Below are positions 52,561-63,006 of a stretch of DNA of 64,000 nucleotides, piece after piece. The first letter of the stretch is position 1; every line of letters starts with the position of its first letter. The notes below the pieces were generated by a model. The model was given only the letters and a program-made list of their open reading frames with translations. It searched no databases and was not told where the DNA came from. Source of the stretch: Phymorhynchus buccinoides (Eukaryota > Mollusca > Gastropoda > Neogastropoda > Raphitomidae). The stretch is taken from the NCBI GenBank assembly GCA_017654935.2, contig CM065691.1:27918098-27982097 (forward strand), read 5' to 3'. Position numbers and translations under genes: made by a program.

Positions 52561-55500
52561 GTGAGTAGCTTGTCAATAGCAGAATCAACTCAATTCATGG
52601 GAAAAAGGGAAGAAATGTAGAATAATCATAGGAATTTGGACTTCATTATACTGAAGTTGATATCGACTGAAGCAGTTTAAGGGGGGGGGGGGGGGGGGGG
52701 GGTTTTTGTACAAATAGTGCCCCCACCTTCTGGAAGTTCTGTGCTTGTAGCTTCTTCCAATCTGTCACTCTCTTTGACTCTGCCTTTTCCCTTTGCTTTC
52801 TGTCATCTACAATATTCCTGACTTATTGGCCCATTCTGCTGCCTTTAAAAAACAAACCAAAAAACTTTCATATAATGTTCTTCTTTGAGCTCCTCCGAAA
52901 TTGGAATGTACCAGCTGTATGCAGTGGGGAGACCAGTGAAAACCGGACACATACGCACCTTACCTCTTATGGCCTTATGGGCTGGGAATGCAGTAGAAGA
53001 AGAAAGTTGTATATGTTTGTTTATTTCCCCTCTCCAAAAAAAAAAAAGATGAAAATTAATTGAAAAGAAAAGTTTTAAGAAGTTTTAGTTGGTCATCATA
53101 TGAAATCTTATTACTGAGAGGGTGTGTTATTAATATTGTTGTTGTTGAATAATTTCTTATTGTTCTTGACAATTGATTTGTTCTTCTAGGTCAAAGTGTG
53201 GCTCCTGCCAAATGAGGATAACATGGAAAATGTTTCCCAAGCAACAGTAGTTCTGCCACATCAGGACAGGAGGATTGAGAATGTTCTGTGGCACCCCACT
53301 GCCGAGGGAGTGCTTGCAGCTTCAACGGGCTCCTGCGTCAAAGTCTTTGACATCGCATCAAATGAGGAAAAGTTAGGTGAGCATGTTTAGCATTTTTTTC
53401 TGTTATTGTTTAGGGCTTGGCAAAGTTGTCTCTTTTTCCTCTCTGTGCTTGCAAGCACAGTAGTCCGACAAGTAACAAGTGATGGACAACATGAAGTTTA
53501 ATTTGAAAATAGATTTTCGCTTATCGTACCCACTTGTTCTTCATCAGTGTAGCCTGTATATTTAGCCCATTTTAGCTGTTGGCGACTGAGCATTGGGTTT
53601 TTTATGTGCAATAGAAATCGGGTTGGTCAAACCAGAAAGGACTGAAGTTTTATTTTGAGATAGCCAATATTTTGAGATTAATAAAAGAAAAGAAGAAAGT
53701 TTTGCCTTAAGAAGAAATAAATAAGGACCAAAATGTTATACAGTGGAACCTCCCTTATAAGACCTTCAAAAATCATCCAAAATGAGGTCTTATAAGGGAG
53801 GTAATTTTAATAGTTACAAAGAAGGGCAGTGTCTCAGAGAAGCAGGTCTTATGTGGGAGGGAGTCTTATAAGGGAGGTTCCACTGTAGTGAATTATATTT
53901 TTCTTTGTGTCTGTTTTTGAGTTAGCTGGTTTACGCCGTATGATCATTGTTCTGTTGTTCTGGTACTCATAGCTTACGCAGAGCACGGAGACCAGGTGCA
54001 GAGTATTTCGTGGAAAGCAGGGGGCTCCTTAATGGCCACTACCTGCCGAGATAAACAGATGCGAGTCCTGGACCTTCGTGCTGGAAAACTTGCACAGGTA
54101 CTGTACACACACAAAAGTAGTGCGTGTTAAAGCGTACCCACAGTAGCTTTTCTCAGCTCCTTTCAGTTCATGCCTTTTGTTAACACTCGTCACCAGCATA
54201 AACCAATTTAAAGTGTTTTATCCATTAGGCTTACATTGTTTTATGGTGGTATGCCACTTGTAAGGTCTTTTCCGATCCCTAACCAAAATCAATGATAAGG
54301 ATATTTGCTGCTGTTAAAAGAAATGACTTGAAGCAAATAGCTCTCTGTGGAAAACAAGGGAGCTAGAATGAGGGGAATCCGTGTACTGTGTACCATACTT
54401 TTCAGACTATAAGGTGATGCTTTTTTCCCCTGATTGAGACGCCTACGCCTTATAATATGATTGATAATATAGTACATTTTTTATTTTTAGTCAGCTCTCT
54501 ATTTTTTCCTGCCACCTTCCACCAAAAGCTTGTATCTCTAACGACTTTCTATCTGGGGTAAATGAGGTTGTGTAAATAGAAGAAAAACTCGTAAGTCCCA
54601 AATTCAGATCTAGTTAAGGACAAAAACCTTGTATCTTCGTTCTTTTCAAGTATAAAACAAATTTTGAAAGTAATTTTAGCAAAAAGCAGGACTAAACTCA
54701 CAATGTCTTGAACAACATATTCATCATAGTTAATCAATTGTGGTAAGCGCGGTTAATTTTTAAAACAGTTTTTTTGTTCATTTTTCTCAAAACTACCAAG
54801 ATTGAGATACGATGTTTTTGAATTTCACTGACGATATTTTGTTCTTTTTCTTCTGGCCTGTGTTGTTTAAGATCCTTGTGTTCTTAGCATTCCTTCTCTT
54901 CCATATCTACAACTTTTTAGTGCAGGCATTATTCTAACAACAATTTCCTCTTTATTTAAGTACTGAACATGTTAATCACAGTAATATTAGGTTTGGAGTG
55001 TTGCTGTGTTTGTTTTCATTAGGAAGTTGCTGGACACCAGAATGTTAAAGACACACGAGTGCTATGGCTCGGAGACACTGACTACATATTCAGTACAGGA
55101 TTCAAAGCAGTATGTATGTTTGATGTGCAGTTTTGTTTGTTGTCATTTTCTATGTGTATGTGCATGTGGATACATGCTTGTGTGTGTGTGTGTGTGTGTG
55201 TGTTTACAAATTGATTGTGATAAATTGTCAGTGAGAGGGTTATTGTGTATGTGATTGAGAACCAAAGTAATTGAGCAACTGTGATATGGATTAACACAGA
55301 GGTGGTGAGTGAAAGAGGGTGAGTTAGAGAGAGAGAGAGAGATTTTGTTTGCAATTTCATTCTTGTTCAATTTCTTTGTTGTTTTTCATTGTTTTGTTAT
55401 ACTTTTTTTTCAATGTCAGTACAACTGTTATAGTTAATCTGACAATAAATTGGTTCCAGTCCGGTGTGTGTGTATTTGTAAGTAAGTGACTAGTATGTGT

Positions 55501-55640
55501 GTGTGCGCTGGTGTGCATATGCATGTCTTGTATTGTAATCTTTTCTCCAATGAGCAACTTAGGACGCGCATTTTACCGCCAGGGGGCAATCAAACCAGAT
55601 GGGGCTTAGCGCGCAATATTCTTAGTTGGGCGTAATGATC

Positions 55641-55672
<32 letters not shown>

Positions 55673-57049
55673 ATGAGTCGCTCCCTATCTCTCTCACTTC
55701 GCCCAACTAAGAATATCGCGCGCTAAGCCCCTACTGGCCCCGTCCTAAGTTAACCATTGATTCTGTTTATATTCTAAAAAAATCTTTTTGTGCAGTTGAA
55801 GTATGATCATCTTTAGTGCTTTTATTGGTTTCATGTGTCCTATTTTGTTTAATTTACACATTCCTGCCTTCCTATGCATCTGTCTGATTCCCAGACCTGC
55901 CTTCCCATACAATTCTTACGTATTTTGTACACGATTTTGACCCCCAGTACTGCAGTACGGTAAATGGAAAATTAATACGGCAAAAGTTTGAACTGAAGGT
56001 CTTCTAAGATCGGTCAAAATCGAGTGTTTTTCGTCATTTCGCATGGCGGTTTAATGTTCTGTAATGTTCCGTTTTTGGGTCTCCTTGCAAACTACGGAAT
56101 TTTGAGAAAAAGTACGGAATTTTATTTCATGGAGTACCTAAAAAAGAAATTGGGGATAGGCAGGTCTGGATTCCCCTTCATTATTCCTTTGTCTGTGCAG
56201 AATCAAGAGAGAGAGATAAGACTGTGGGATACCAGAAATTTGGCATCATCCCTGACCGCTCAGAATATGCAAGGATCCACGGGGTAAAAAATGTTATGTC
56301 AATGGATTGTTTGCAGATTTCTTCTTAATTCTATGGGTCTGGTGGTTGTTGTCATGCATATTATTTTGCATGGGAAAACCAGTAGCCACGCACAGCGAAG
56401 AAGAAGAAGTCATAAGTCGCTCAGAATGTTTTGCGCAAAAGCCAAAAATAGTCAACAACTCCCTAAAATACCAATTTTCTTATTTTGGACACATTTATGT
56501 CTGTTTTTATGTATTCTACCAGGATTCATAACTTGAAAGACATTTTTAATGATTTCTTTATTCAGTTGATTGTTTTTAAAAAAAAATCAAGTCAATTGTT
56601 ACAAAGAGGCAACATTCTGTCTTTTTTGTGTCTGATTTCTGCAAATGATCTATCTTGAATGCCAAATTTCAAATGGCTATAAAATTATAGATGCTTGAAT
56701 TATCGACAAACTCTGTTTTGTTTTTGACTATTCATTGATAGTTAAACAAACCCCTTCACTGCCGGAGAAAAATTGATATATTTATTTTATTATTTTTGTT
56801 ATTGTAAAATGCAAAACAGACCTGTTAGACTCAATCTGTCAAAATGGTCTAGAGATATGTCCCTCCTGGCTGTTCTAATGCAAAAGCCAGCATTTCAGAT
56901 TTGTGACATAAAAAGTTATGACATCATCAATGACATCATATTGCCCCTAGTAGACACTAGGCTGGCAACGAAGGGGTCAAGACATCACAATCTGTGAAGC
57001 AAACCATAGCATGAAGTAGTGCAGCGCATGAGCGCCTGTGTATGTGTGT

Positions 57050-57093
<44 letters not shown>

Positions 57094-60000
57094 TGACATT
57101 GAAAATACTATATTTTACTCTCTACGCCTAGTATGATATCTGTGTTTAAATGCTATGCATTGTATTTAGTCCTTATCTACAATGTTCACTGTGTATATAT
57201 GTATTCATACATGTATGTGTATCCATTGCATTTTAGTGGGTTTTTTTATATTGATGTAAAGCGCTCTGAGCTCCCTGCAAAGGGAGTAGAGCGCTATACA
57301 AGTGTCCTTAATTATTATTATTATTATATAGCCATTCGCTTTGAAATTGCATGTTACCTGACTTTTTGGAGCAAAGAATATGTGCAGAGATTATTCATGA
57401 CACTGAACGAGAATATCAAAGATTTTTGTTTTCCTTTCCAGAGCCATGATGTGCTTTTTCGATCCGGACACAAACATGATATTCTTAGCAGGAAAGGTAG
57501 GCTCTTGTTTTTAATTCCATGCTTGTGGTTCAGTGAGAGAGACTGGCTGTATGCTCAGCCTGAAATAAATGTTTTACATCTTCAGGGCAATCTGCCTTTA
57601 TGGACAGGTTCTTCTTGAACTGTAGTCATAGTAAAATGCTCGCTTGGTGCATCGATTCATGTGTTTGGTTCGCTGTATATTTGCGCTTGTATGTTTTCTG
57701 TATATCAGTGCTTTATATTACTATTTCTGTACACATAAATATGAATATGTGTGTTGGAAACCTTACCGTGCAAAAAATATGCTGCTTGTTTTGATATGCA
57801 GGCATTTAATGCTAGTGTGCATGATTACAGGTAAATTGTTCCATGTTTATTTTGGTATACAGGCATTTACATATGTGTAGTGCTAGTGTGCATGATTACA
57901 GGTAAATTGTTCCGTGTTCATTTTGGTATACAGGCATTTTTGTGTAGTGCTAGTGTGCTTGATTACAGCTAAATTGTTCCATGTTCATTTTGGTTTACAG
58001 GTATTTATTTACATATGTGTAGTGCTAATGTGCATGATTACAGGTACATGAGCGACTTAGCTGGCTCTTTTGACCGCCAGGTGGCATAACGCTCGAGTGG
58101 GGCTAATCCTCTCTATATTCTTAGTTGGGGATAAAGAGAGAGAGAGAGGGAGGGAGGAGTCCCACCCTCTCTCTCTCTCTCTCACTACGCCCAACTAATT
58201 AGAACATCGCGTGATAAGCCCCTAGTGGTTTGACTGCCCCCTGGCGGTCAAATCATCGCCATAAGTCGACCATTGTTCCATGTTCATTTTGGTTTACATG
58301 TTTATATATGTGTAGTGCTAGTGTGCTTGATTACAGGTAAATTGTTCCATGTTCATTTTGGTTTACAGGTATTTATTTACATATATATGTGTAGTGCTAG
58401 TGTACATGATTACAGGTAAATTGTTCCATTTTCAGAGTGACAACAGTGTGCGTTTTGTGGAGTTGACGGAGAAAAGTCCATATCTTACTGACGGTGAGTT
58501 ATGATGTACAAACAAAGAAGAAGAGATAGACCTCTAATTATCGATTCTTCAAATTATGTATGGAATTTTGCTGTGATGATGTTTTTGCATATAGTTCATA
58601 TTATGTGCCTGTGTGTGTGTCAGCTAAGTTTGTCTGGAATTATCTTAATTTTTGCTTTTTTCCCCTTCTTTCAGAATATTTTGTTTGATTATGCGCTATG
58701 TGAGTTTTCAAATGTTATGAAATAGCCGATACATGGAGGAAGAGAATGAATGAAGAAATCAGTTTTACCTGTTGGTTCATGCACCCTCTCTTAAAATAAT
58801 TAGCATGTGGTGTGCTAATATGTGTTTGTGTGTGTGCAAAGTGTGTGTGTGTGTGCTTGAACATGACTCAAAGTCTTTGTTCAATGTTATATTAACCCCT
58901 TTGATGCCGACTACTACTTGTGCATGCTCCGCCAGTTTGCTGCGCGATTTTTGAACACGTCAATATCGCTACTTAGCGGCGACATATATATACGTCGGTG
59001 GCAAGTACTGAAGCGCTATAGAGGACATATATATATACGTCGGTGGCAAGTACTGAAGCGCTATAGAGGACATATATATACGTCGGTGGCAAGTACTGAA
59101 GCGCTATAGAGGACATATATATACATCGGTGGCAAGTACTGAAGCGCTATAGAGGACATATATATACATCGGTGGCAAGTACTGAAGCGCTATAGAGGAC
59201 ATATATATACGTCGGTGGCAAGTACTGAAGCGCTATAGAGGACATATATATACGTCGGTGGCAAGTACTGAAGCGCTATAGAGGACGTATATATACGTCG
59301 GTGGCAAGTACTGAAGCGCTATAGAGGACATATATATACGTCGGTGGCAAGTACTGAAGCGCTATAGAGGACATATATATACGTCGGTGGCAAGTACTGA
59401 AGCGCTATAGAGGACATATATATACGTCGGTGGCAAGTACTGAAGCGCTATAGAGGACATATATATACGTCGGTGGCAAGTACTGAAGCGCTATAGAGGA
59501 CATATATATATACGTCGGTGGCAAGTACTGAAGCGCTATAGAGAACATATATATACGTCGGTGGCAAGTACTGAAGCGCTATAGAGGACATATATATACG
59601 TCGGTGGCAAGTACTGAAGCGCTATAGAGGACATATATATACGTCGGTGGCAAGTACTGAAGCGCTATAGAGGACGTATATATACACATCAGTGGCAAGT
59701 ACTGAAGCGCTATAGAGAACATATATATACGTCGGTGGCAAGTACTGAAGCGCTATAGAGGACGTATATATACGTCGGTGGCAAGTACTGAAGCACTATA
59801 GAGGACATATATATACACGTCGGTGGCAAGTACTGAAGCGCTATAGAGGACATATATATACACGTCGGTGGCAAGTACTGAAGCACTATAGAGGACATAT
59901 ATATACACGTCGGTGGCAAGTACTGAAGCACTATAGAGGACATATATATACACGTCAGTGGCAAGTACTGAAGCGCTATAGAGGACATATATATATATAC

Positions 60001-62531
60001 GTCGGTGGCAAGTACTGAAGCGCTATAGAGGACATATATATACACGTCGATGGCAAGTACTGAAGCGCTATAGAGGACATATATATATACGTCGTGGGCA
60101 GCGAAGAGGTTAATGCATTTGAATTTCTTCTTTTTTTTGACAAATAAAAACCCTGGACATTTTCTTTGCAATCTGTAAGTTTGTTAAGCATTTATTGTCA
60201 ATGTACAAGCTATCTGTCTGCAACTGATACAGTCAGAGCTGATTCTAGAGCGCAGGATTGGTACAATCCCCCGAAAATCTGTTCCTTCCCGCGATAATCG
60301 AGTCTTAATGCGGGCCGACTCCCGCACATTTGCAGAACTGCCTGCTATTTTCACCGATCGCTGCGGGCATGGTGTTCGTCGTCTGCAAAACCTGTTGTCT
60401 AGGCTACACAAACTGATTAACCAATCAATCGCGTTCATCTCATTCATCTTGAATACCAACGAGAACTTGCGAGAGTTTAAGCCGCCATATTGGATTTCTT
60501 CCAAAATGAAGCGCGTAGCCACGCTCCTTGATTTTGACTTTCGCGGAGGCAAAGTGGAAAAAAAAGCAGTCTGTGCCACATGATGAGTCGAGTGTGGAGA
60601 AGAGCTTGAAGAAACGGCGACTACATCCAAAAACTCGGAGAAGCAGCCCGATAACAGCGCCAGTGCAAGAGAACATCGGTTCCAAGACGACTGGCTGAAG
60701 AAGTACCCTGAATGCTTTCAATTAACAATTTAAAAATAAATGTGTATGTCATGGCCGTTTTCCCTTGTATCCAGTGGACCTGCCATCAATCCCCCCTTTT
60801 TTCATTCTTAGGGGGGGACCTGCCCCCCTTTTTTCAATCATAGGGGGGGGAATGTCCCCCCTTTTTCAAAATCCTAGAATCAGCTCTGACAGTGGAACCT
60901 CTCTAATATGACCTTGAAAAATCAGCCAAAATTAGGTCTTATAAGGGAGGAGTCTTTTTAGGGAGGTATAGTCACTGAGTAGTCAGGATATGAACGGGGA
61001 CAAAATTGGTGAAATTTTTTTGGGTCACATCTTTGAGGGAACCTAAATAGGGAAGGTCTTCAAAATAGGGAGGTTCCACTGTACATGTATTAGTGTTCGA
61101 CCCTCACACAAATTTCTCCTATATGTGACCCAGCACCGCGAAAGGGACATTAAGTCGCTGGGCTAGTTTCTCACAACAGGCTTGGAAAGTCAAAAATATA
61201 ATTTTTTTGGTCAGTTTTGAGTTTGGGGTATTTTCATGTTCTCAAACATCTTATTTTTCATATTTATAAAGGACAAACTGTAATATGGTATCTAATATAA
61301 ATGGTCTTATAAGGGCTTTAAAACAAATAGGTCAATGCATTTTCTCCAGCTAGTCTTGAATTTAGACTGTATTTTCTCAAAATGGCCGATGCTTTAAGTG
61401 CTCATAACTCTATAACAGAAAGATACAAGAATGGTTCTTGTATCATCAGAAAGAGAATTGTCTGAAGTTTTCAAGTGTACAATTTTCTCAGAATGGTCAG
61501 TTTGAGACTTAATGTCCCTTTCGTGGTACTGGGTCACATATGATAATGATGGTAATGAATTTGATGTGATTTGATAATATAATAGGAATTGTTCGGAAAT
61601 AATTAAGGGGAGTAATTTTAAGGTTTGTGTGAATGATCCCGCCTAACCGAGTGGGGACAAACAATGGCTTAATGAAGCTGTTACCTCGTATGTTTGAGTA
61701 GATAGACATCACAAAGAACACAGTGCGTCATTCTAAAATTGTCGTCATTTATATTTTACGTCACATTTTGCACAGTTCGATCATTCGTGGCCACTTGTAA
61801 TCACCCCTCATTTCTCTAAAAAAAAATGTTTGCAAGTCGACGCTCACTCGCATCCTGGTTTATCTCTTCGACACCATGGTTGCTATGGTTTTGTCCCTCT
61901 CTGGTCGAGGTAAACAACTCTAATTTTTATGAAGTTCTTTCCCCTAGTGACGATGATTGAATTGCAATCATAATTTTAACCCTTTCACCGCCAACGTCGC
62001 ATTTTTGCACCACAATGATTTATCACCCATGTCACTAAAAGGCATCAAATCAGGGTCTGTTATCCGAAGACCCTGATCTCTTCATTTTGGGAGGTGGGGA
62101 TAGGCCTTACTTTAAATATGTCGCAGAGGAATCCCGAATATTACAGACAGATTTTTATCTCTACCCAGGTAAGTTTAATGAATTTTGTTTGCTGAAAAAC
62201 GGCTGGCGGCGAAAGGGTTAAAGGCATGCTTTAAGCAAACAAAACAGTGAACAATGAAGGGACGTTTATAAGCCGCGAGGCTTAGGCTTGAGCCAGTCCC
62301 ACACTATACTATACTATACTATACTATACTATACTATACTATACTATACTATACTAGTTTTTTCCCAAAAATCGTCTGTTTCCCCCAGGTGTGATGGACC
62401 GGTCAGAGCAGGTGAAGGGTGCGGCGCTGGTCCCCAAGCGTGCCATGGACCTGATGAGCGGGGAGGTGGACCGCCTCCTGGTCATGGTCAAGAACTCCAT
62501 CATCCCCTTGCCCTGGATCGTGCCCAGAAAG
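52490..62531 (+). CDS. CORO7: Coronin-7 / POD-1, first beta-propeller, 8 internal exons (partial)
   Basis: Exons 52490-52560, 53190-53376, 53973-54097, 55023-55109, 56201-56283, 57442-57496, 58436-58493 and 62389-62531, all GT-AG with matching phases, about 269 residues. They read as successive WD40 blades of a coronin. Blades: DFDFSPFDDYMLATGSHDSS / VKVWLLP; VLWHPTAEGVLAASTGSCVK / VFDIAS; HGDQVQSISWKAGGSLMAT / DKQMRVLDLRAG. Then GFKANQEREIRLWDTRNL, CFFDPDTNMIFLAGK and VKGAALVPKRAMDLMSGEVD to IPLPWIVPRK. The GAALVPxxAxxxMxxEVxR to VPRK stretch fits the first half of the double-propeller coronin-7 rather than short coronins. The family acts in Golgi trafficking and actin/microtubule crosslinking. 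The N-terminus and second propeller lie outside. Confidence 0.88.
52885..53012. repeat. Short repeat (inverted TTCTGCATTCCCAGG family)
   Basis: AGCTCCTCCGAAATTGGAAT to GGGCTGGGAATGCAGTAGAA, the reverse of 22095-22205. Confidence 0.6.
53190..53376 (+). CDS. CORO7: CORO7 exon, VKVWLLP blade
   Basis: Reads VKVWLLPNEDNMENVSQATV, ENVLWHPTAEGVLAASTGS, CVKVFDIASNEEKL. Donor TTAG|GTGAGC. Confidence 0.93.
53741..53885. mobile_element. Pogo-like MITE (CAGTGGAACC termini)
   Basis: TA-flanked 145 bp palindrome: CAGTGGAACCTCCCTTATAA and, inverted, the same from the right. Confidence 0.85.
53973..54097 (+). CDS. CORO7: CORO7 exon, HGDQVQSISW blade
   Basis: Reads AYAEHGDQVQSISWKAGGSL, MATTCRDKQMRVLDLRAGKL plus AQ. 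The CxDKxxRxxDxR pattern is coronin-specific. Confidence 0.93.
54391..54838. mobile_element. Two abutting MITE fragments
   Basis: 54391-54475 is the left half of the GGACTATAAGGCG family (CCATACTTTTCAGACTATAA). From about 54490 to 54838 it is the TCGTCAGTGAAATT family (CCACCTTCCACCAAAAGCTT), lacking its left end. Confidence 0.75.
55023..55109 (+). CDS. CORO7: CORO7 exon, GHQNVKDTR blade
   Basis: 29 codons: EVAGHQNVKDTRVLWLGDTD, YIFSTGFKA. Donor GCA|GTATGT. Confidence 0.92.
55556..55752. mobile_element. Palindromic element with AACTTAGGACG termini
   Basis: AACTTAGGACG at the left and CGTCCTAAGTT at the right. Inner arms TTCTTAGTTGGGCG / CGCCCAACTAAGAA and GGGGCTTAGCGCGC / GCGCGCTAAGCCCC surround a (GA)n core. 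A relative is at 58048-58272. Confidence 0.8.
56201..56283 (+). CDS. CORO7: CORO7 exon, EREIRLWDTR
   Basis: Reads NQEREIRLWDTRNLASSLTA, QNMQGST. Acceptor TGTGCAG, donor GG|GTAAAA. The ExxLWDTR motif is conserved among coronins. Confidence 0.92.
56749..56988. mobile_element. Degraded TTAA MITE, second family
   Basis: AACCCCTTCACTGCCGGAG at the left and GGCTGGCAACGAAGGGGTCA at the right. The core CTGTCAAAATGGTCT is shared with 16730-16945. Confidence 0.65.
57035..57092. repeat. (TG)n microsatellite
   Basis: An interrupted TG run in a CORO7 intron. Confidence 0.9.
57255..57335 (+). repeat. LINE/SINE 3' tail
   Basis: ATGTAAAGCGCTCTGAGCTC, AGAGCGCTATACAAGTGTCC then (ATT)n. Compare 45125-45205. 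Confidence 0.65.
57442..57496 (+). CDS. CORO7: CORO7 short exon, FFDPDTNMIFLAGK
   Basis: A 55-nt exon with acceptor TTTCCAG and donor AAG|GTAGGC. Too short for simple frame scanning (a different frame is open across it). It matches the DPDT...LAGKG coronin block. Confidence 0.9.
57795..58435. repeat. Minisatellite built on the CORO7 exon acceptor (58436)
   Basis: Six units of about 70-80 bp (GCATGATTACAGGTAAATTG, TTCCATGTTCATTTTGG, TTTACAGG, ATATGTGTAGTGCTAG). The last unit carries the genuine acceptor (TTGTTCCATTTTCAG). Interrupted at 58048-58272 by a palindromic element. Confidence 0.88.
58048..58272. mobile_element. Palindromic element inside the CORO7 array
   Basis: GAGCGACTTAGCTGGC, TTTGACCGCCAGGTGGC and, at the other end, GCCCCCTGGCGGTCAAA and ATAAGTCGACC, with a GA/CT core. 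Same family as 55556-55752. Confidence 0.75.
58436..58493 (+). CDS. CORO7: CORO7 short exon, SDNSVRFVELTEK
   Basis: Reads SDNSVRFVELTEKSPYLTD. Acceptor CATTTTCAG, donor ACG|GTGAGT. Preceded by an array built on this acceptor. Confidence 0.88.
58892..60113. mobile_element. TTAA MITE with an internal ~43 bp satellite (about 25 copies)
   Basis: Left end TTAACCCCTTTGATGCCGAC and right end GTCGTGGGCAGCGAAGAGGTTAA (inverse TTAACCTCTTCGCTGCCCAC). Nearly the whole interior (58978-60090) is a tandem unit ACATATATATACGTCGGTGG, CAAGTACTGAAGCGCTATAG, AGG. Copies are highly homogeneous. The minus-strand frames (YVLYSASVLAT repeats) are artefacts. Confidence 0.85.
60233..60888. mobile_element. TIR element with a short transposase-like frame
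   Basis: GTCAGAGCTGATTCTAG at the left and CTAGAATCAGCTCTGAC at the right. A plus-strand frame near 60506 reads MKRVATLLDFDFRGGKVEKK, resembling the opening of some hAT-type transposases (MKRxxTLLDFxF). The rest is missing. C/G runs lie near the right end. Confidence 0.55.
60890..61081. mobile_element. Pogo-like MITE (CAGTGGAACC termini)
   Basis: CAGTGGAACCTCTCTAATAT and, inverted from the right, CAGTGGAACCTCCCTATTTT. Its left TA has been lost to the neighbouring element. Confidence 0.75.
61122..61540. mobile_element. MITE with ~35 bp inverted ends (TATGTGACCCAG)
   Basis: TATGTGACCCAGCACCGCGA, AAGGGACATTAAGTC at the left and GACTTAATGTCCCTTTCGTG, GTACTGGGTCACATA at the right. Confidence 0.85.
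61541..61975. other. CORO7 intron, nothing specific
   Basis: No exon or repeat recognised. Confidence 0.4.
61976..62221. mobile_element. TTAA MITE, CCCTTTCRCCGCCA family, best copy
   Basis: TTAACCCTTTCACCGCCAAC and GGCTGGCGGCGAAAGGGTTAA. TTAA is intact at both ends. 246 bp. Confidence 0.85.
62304..62356. repeat. (ACTAT)n microsatellite
   Basis: About ten pentamers, ending 30 bp before the CORO7 acceptor at 62388. Confidence 0.95.
62389..62531 (+). CDS. CORO7: CORO7 exon, GAALVPKRAMDLM
   Basis: Reads VMDRSEQVKGAALVPKRAMD, LMSGEVDRLLVMVKNSII, PLPWIVPRK. Donor AAG|GTGGGG. It matches the end of propeller 1 in coronin-7. Confidence 0.93.
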
Positions 62532-62810
62532 GTGGGGGACTGTGTGGTCCAAGCAAGGAGATGGGAACGGTTTTTAACTTGTTTATAATGATATTATGTC
62601 TAAGCAATAAGATAGGTCATGTTATTAAGTAAAATACCGTCAATTCTACAACAATTGTTAGTGTGGCCAGTATTTGTATTATTATCTTTATCATCAGAAT
62701 TCATAATCGTTGTTATTGTCATCATCATCATTGTTGTTGCTACCATTATTATTGCTGTGGTTGTTGCTATTCATCATACTACAGTCGCTTTCATTTATTA
62801 TTAGTATGGA

Positions 62811-63006
62811 AGGAAAATGGTGTTTTACGTCTCTCGGTCATAGACACATATGGGACATTTGTAAATACAAAGATGGTGGGAACATTACTGGGGACAATGC
62901 CCAGAGGCAGTGCCACACCAGTAAAGTCCCGATTTTTTTTTTAATACAGATATGTGTAGCGGTAACCACACCTCAGTAAAACCTCATCAGCTATGGTACC
63001 GCTACA
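62811..63006 (+). repeat. Dispersed repeat R1, copy 5
   Basis: AAAATGGTGTTTTACGTCTC to CAGCTATGGTACCGCTACA. Confidence 0.8.

Noticed and set aside
58978..60090. CRISPR array
   Set aside because: Regular repeats, but there are no unique spacers, the units are directly adjacent, the host is eukaryotic and the array lies inside a MITE.
59710..60171. A 153-codon minus-strand protein with DVYIYVLYSASVLAT repeats
   Set aside because: Frame artefact of the 43 bp satellite; period not a multiple of three and no start or splice logic.
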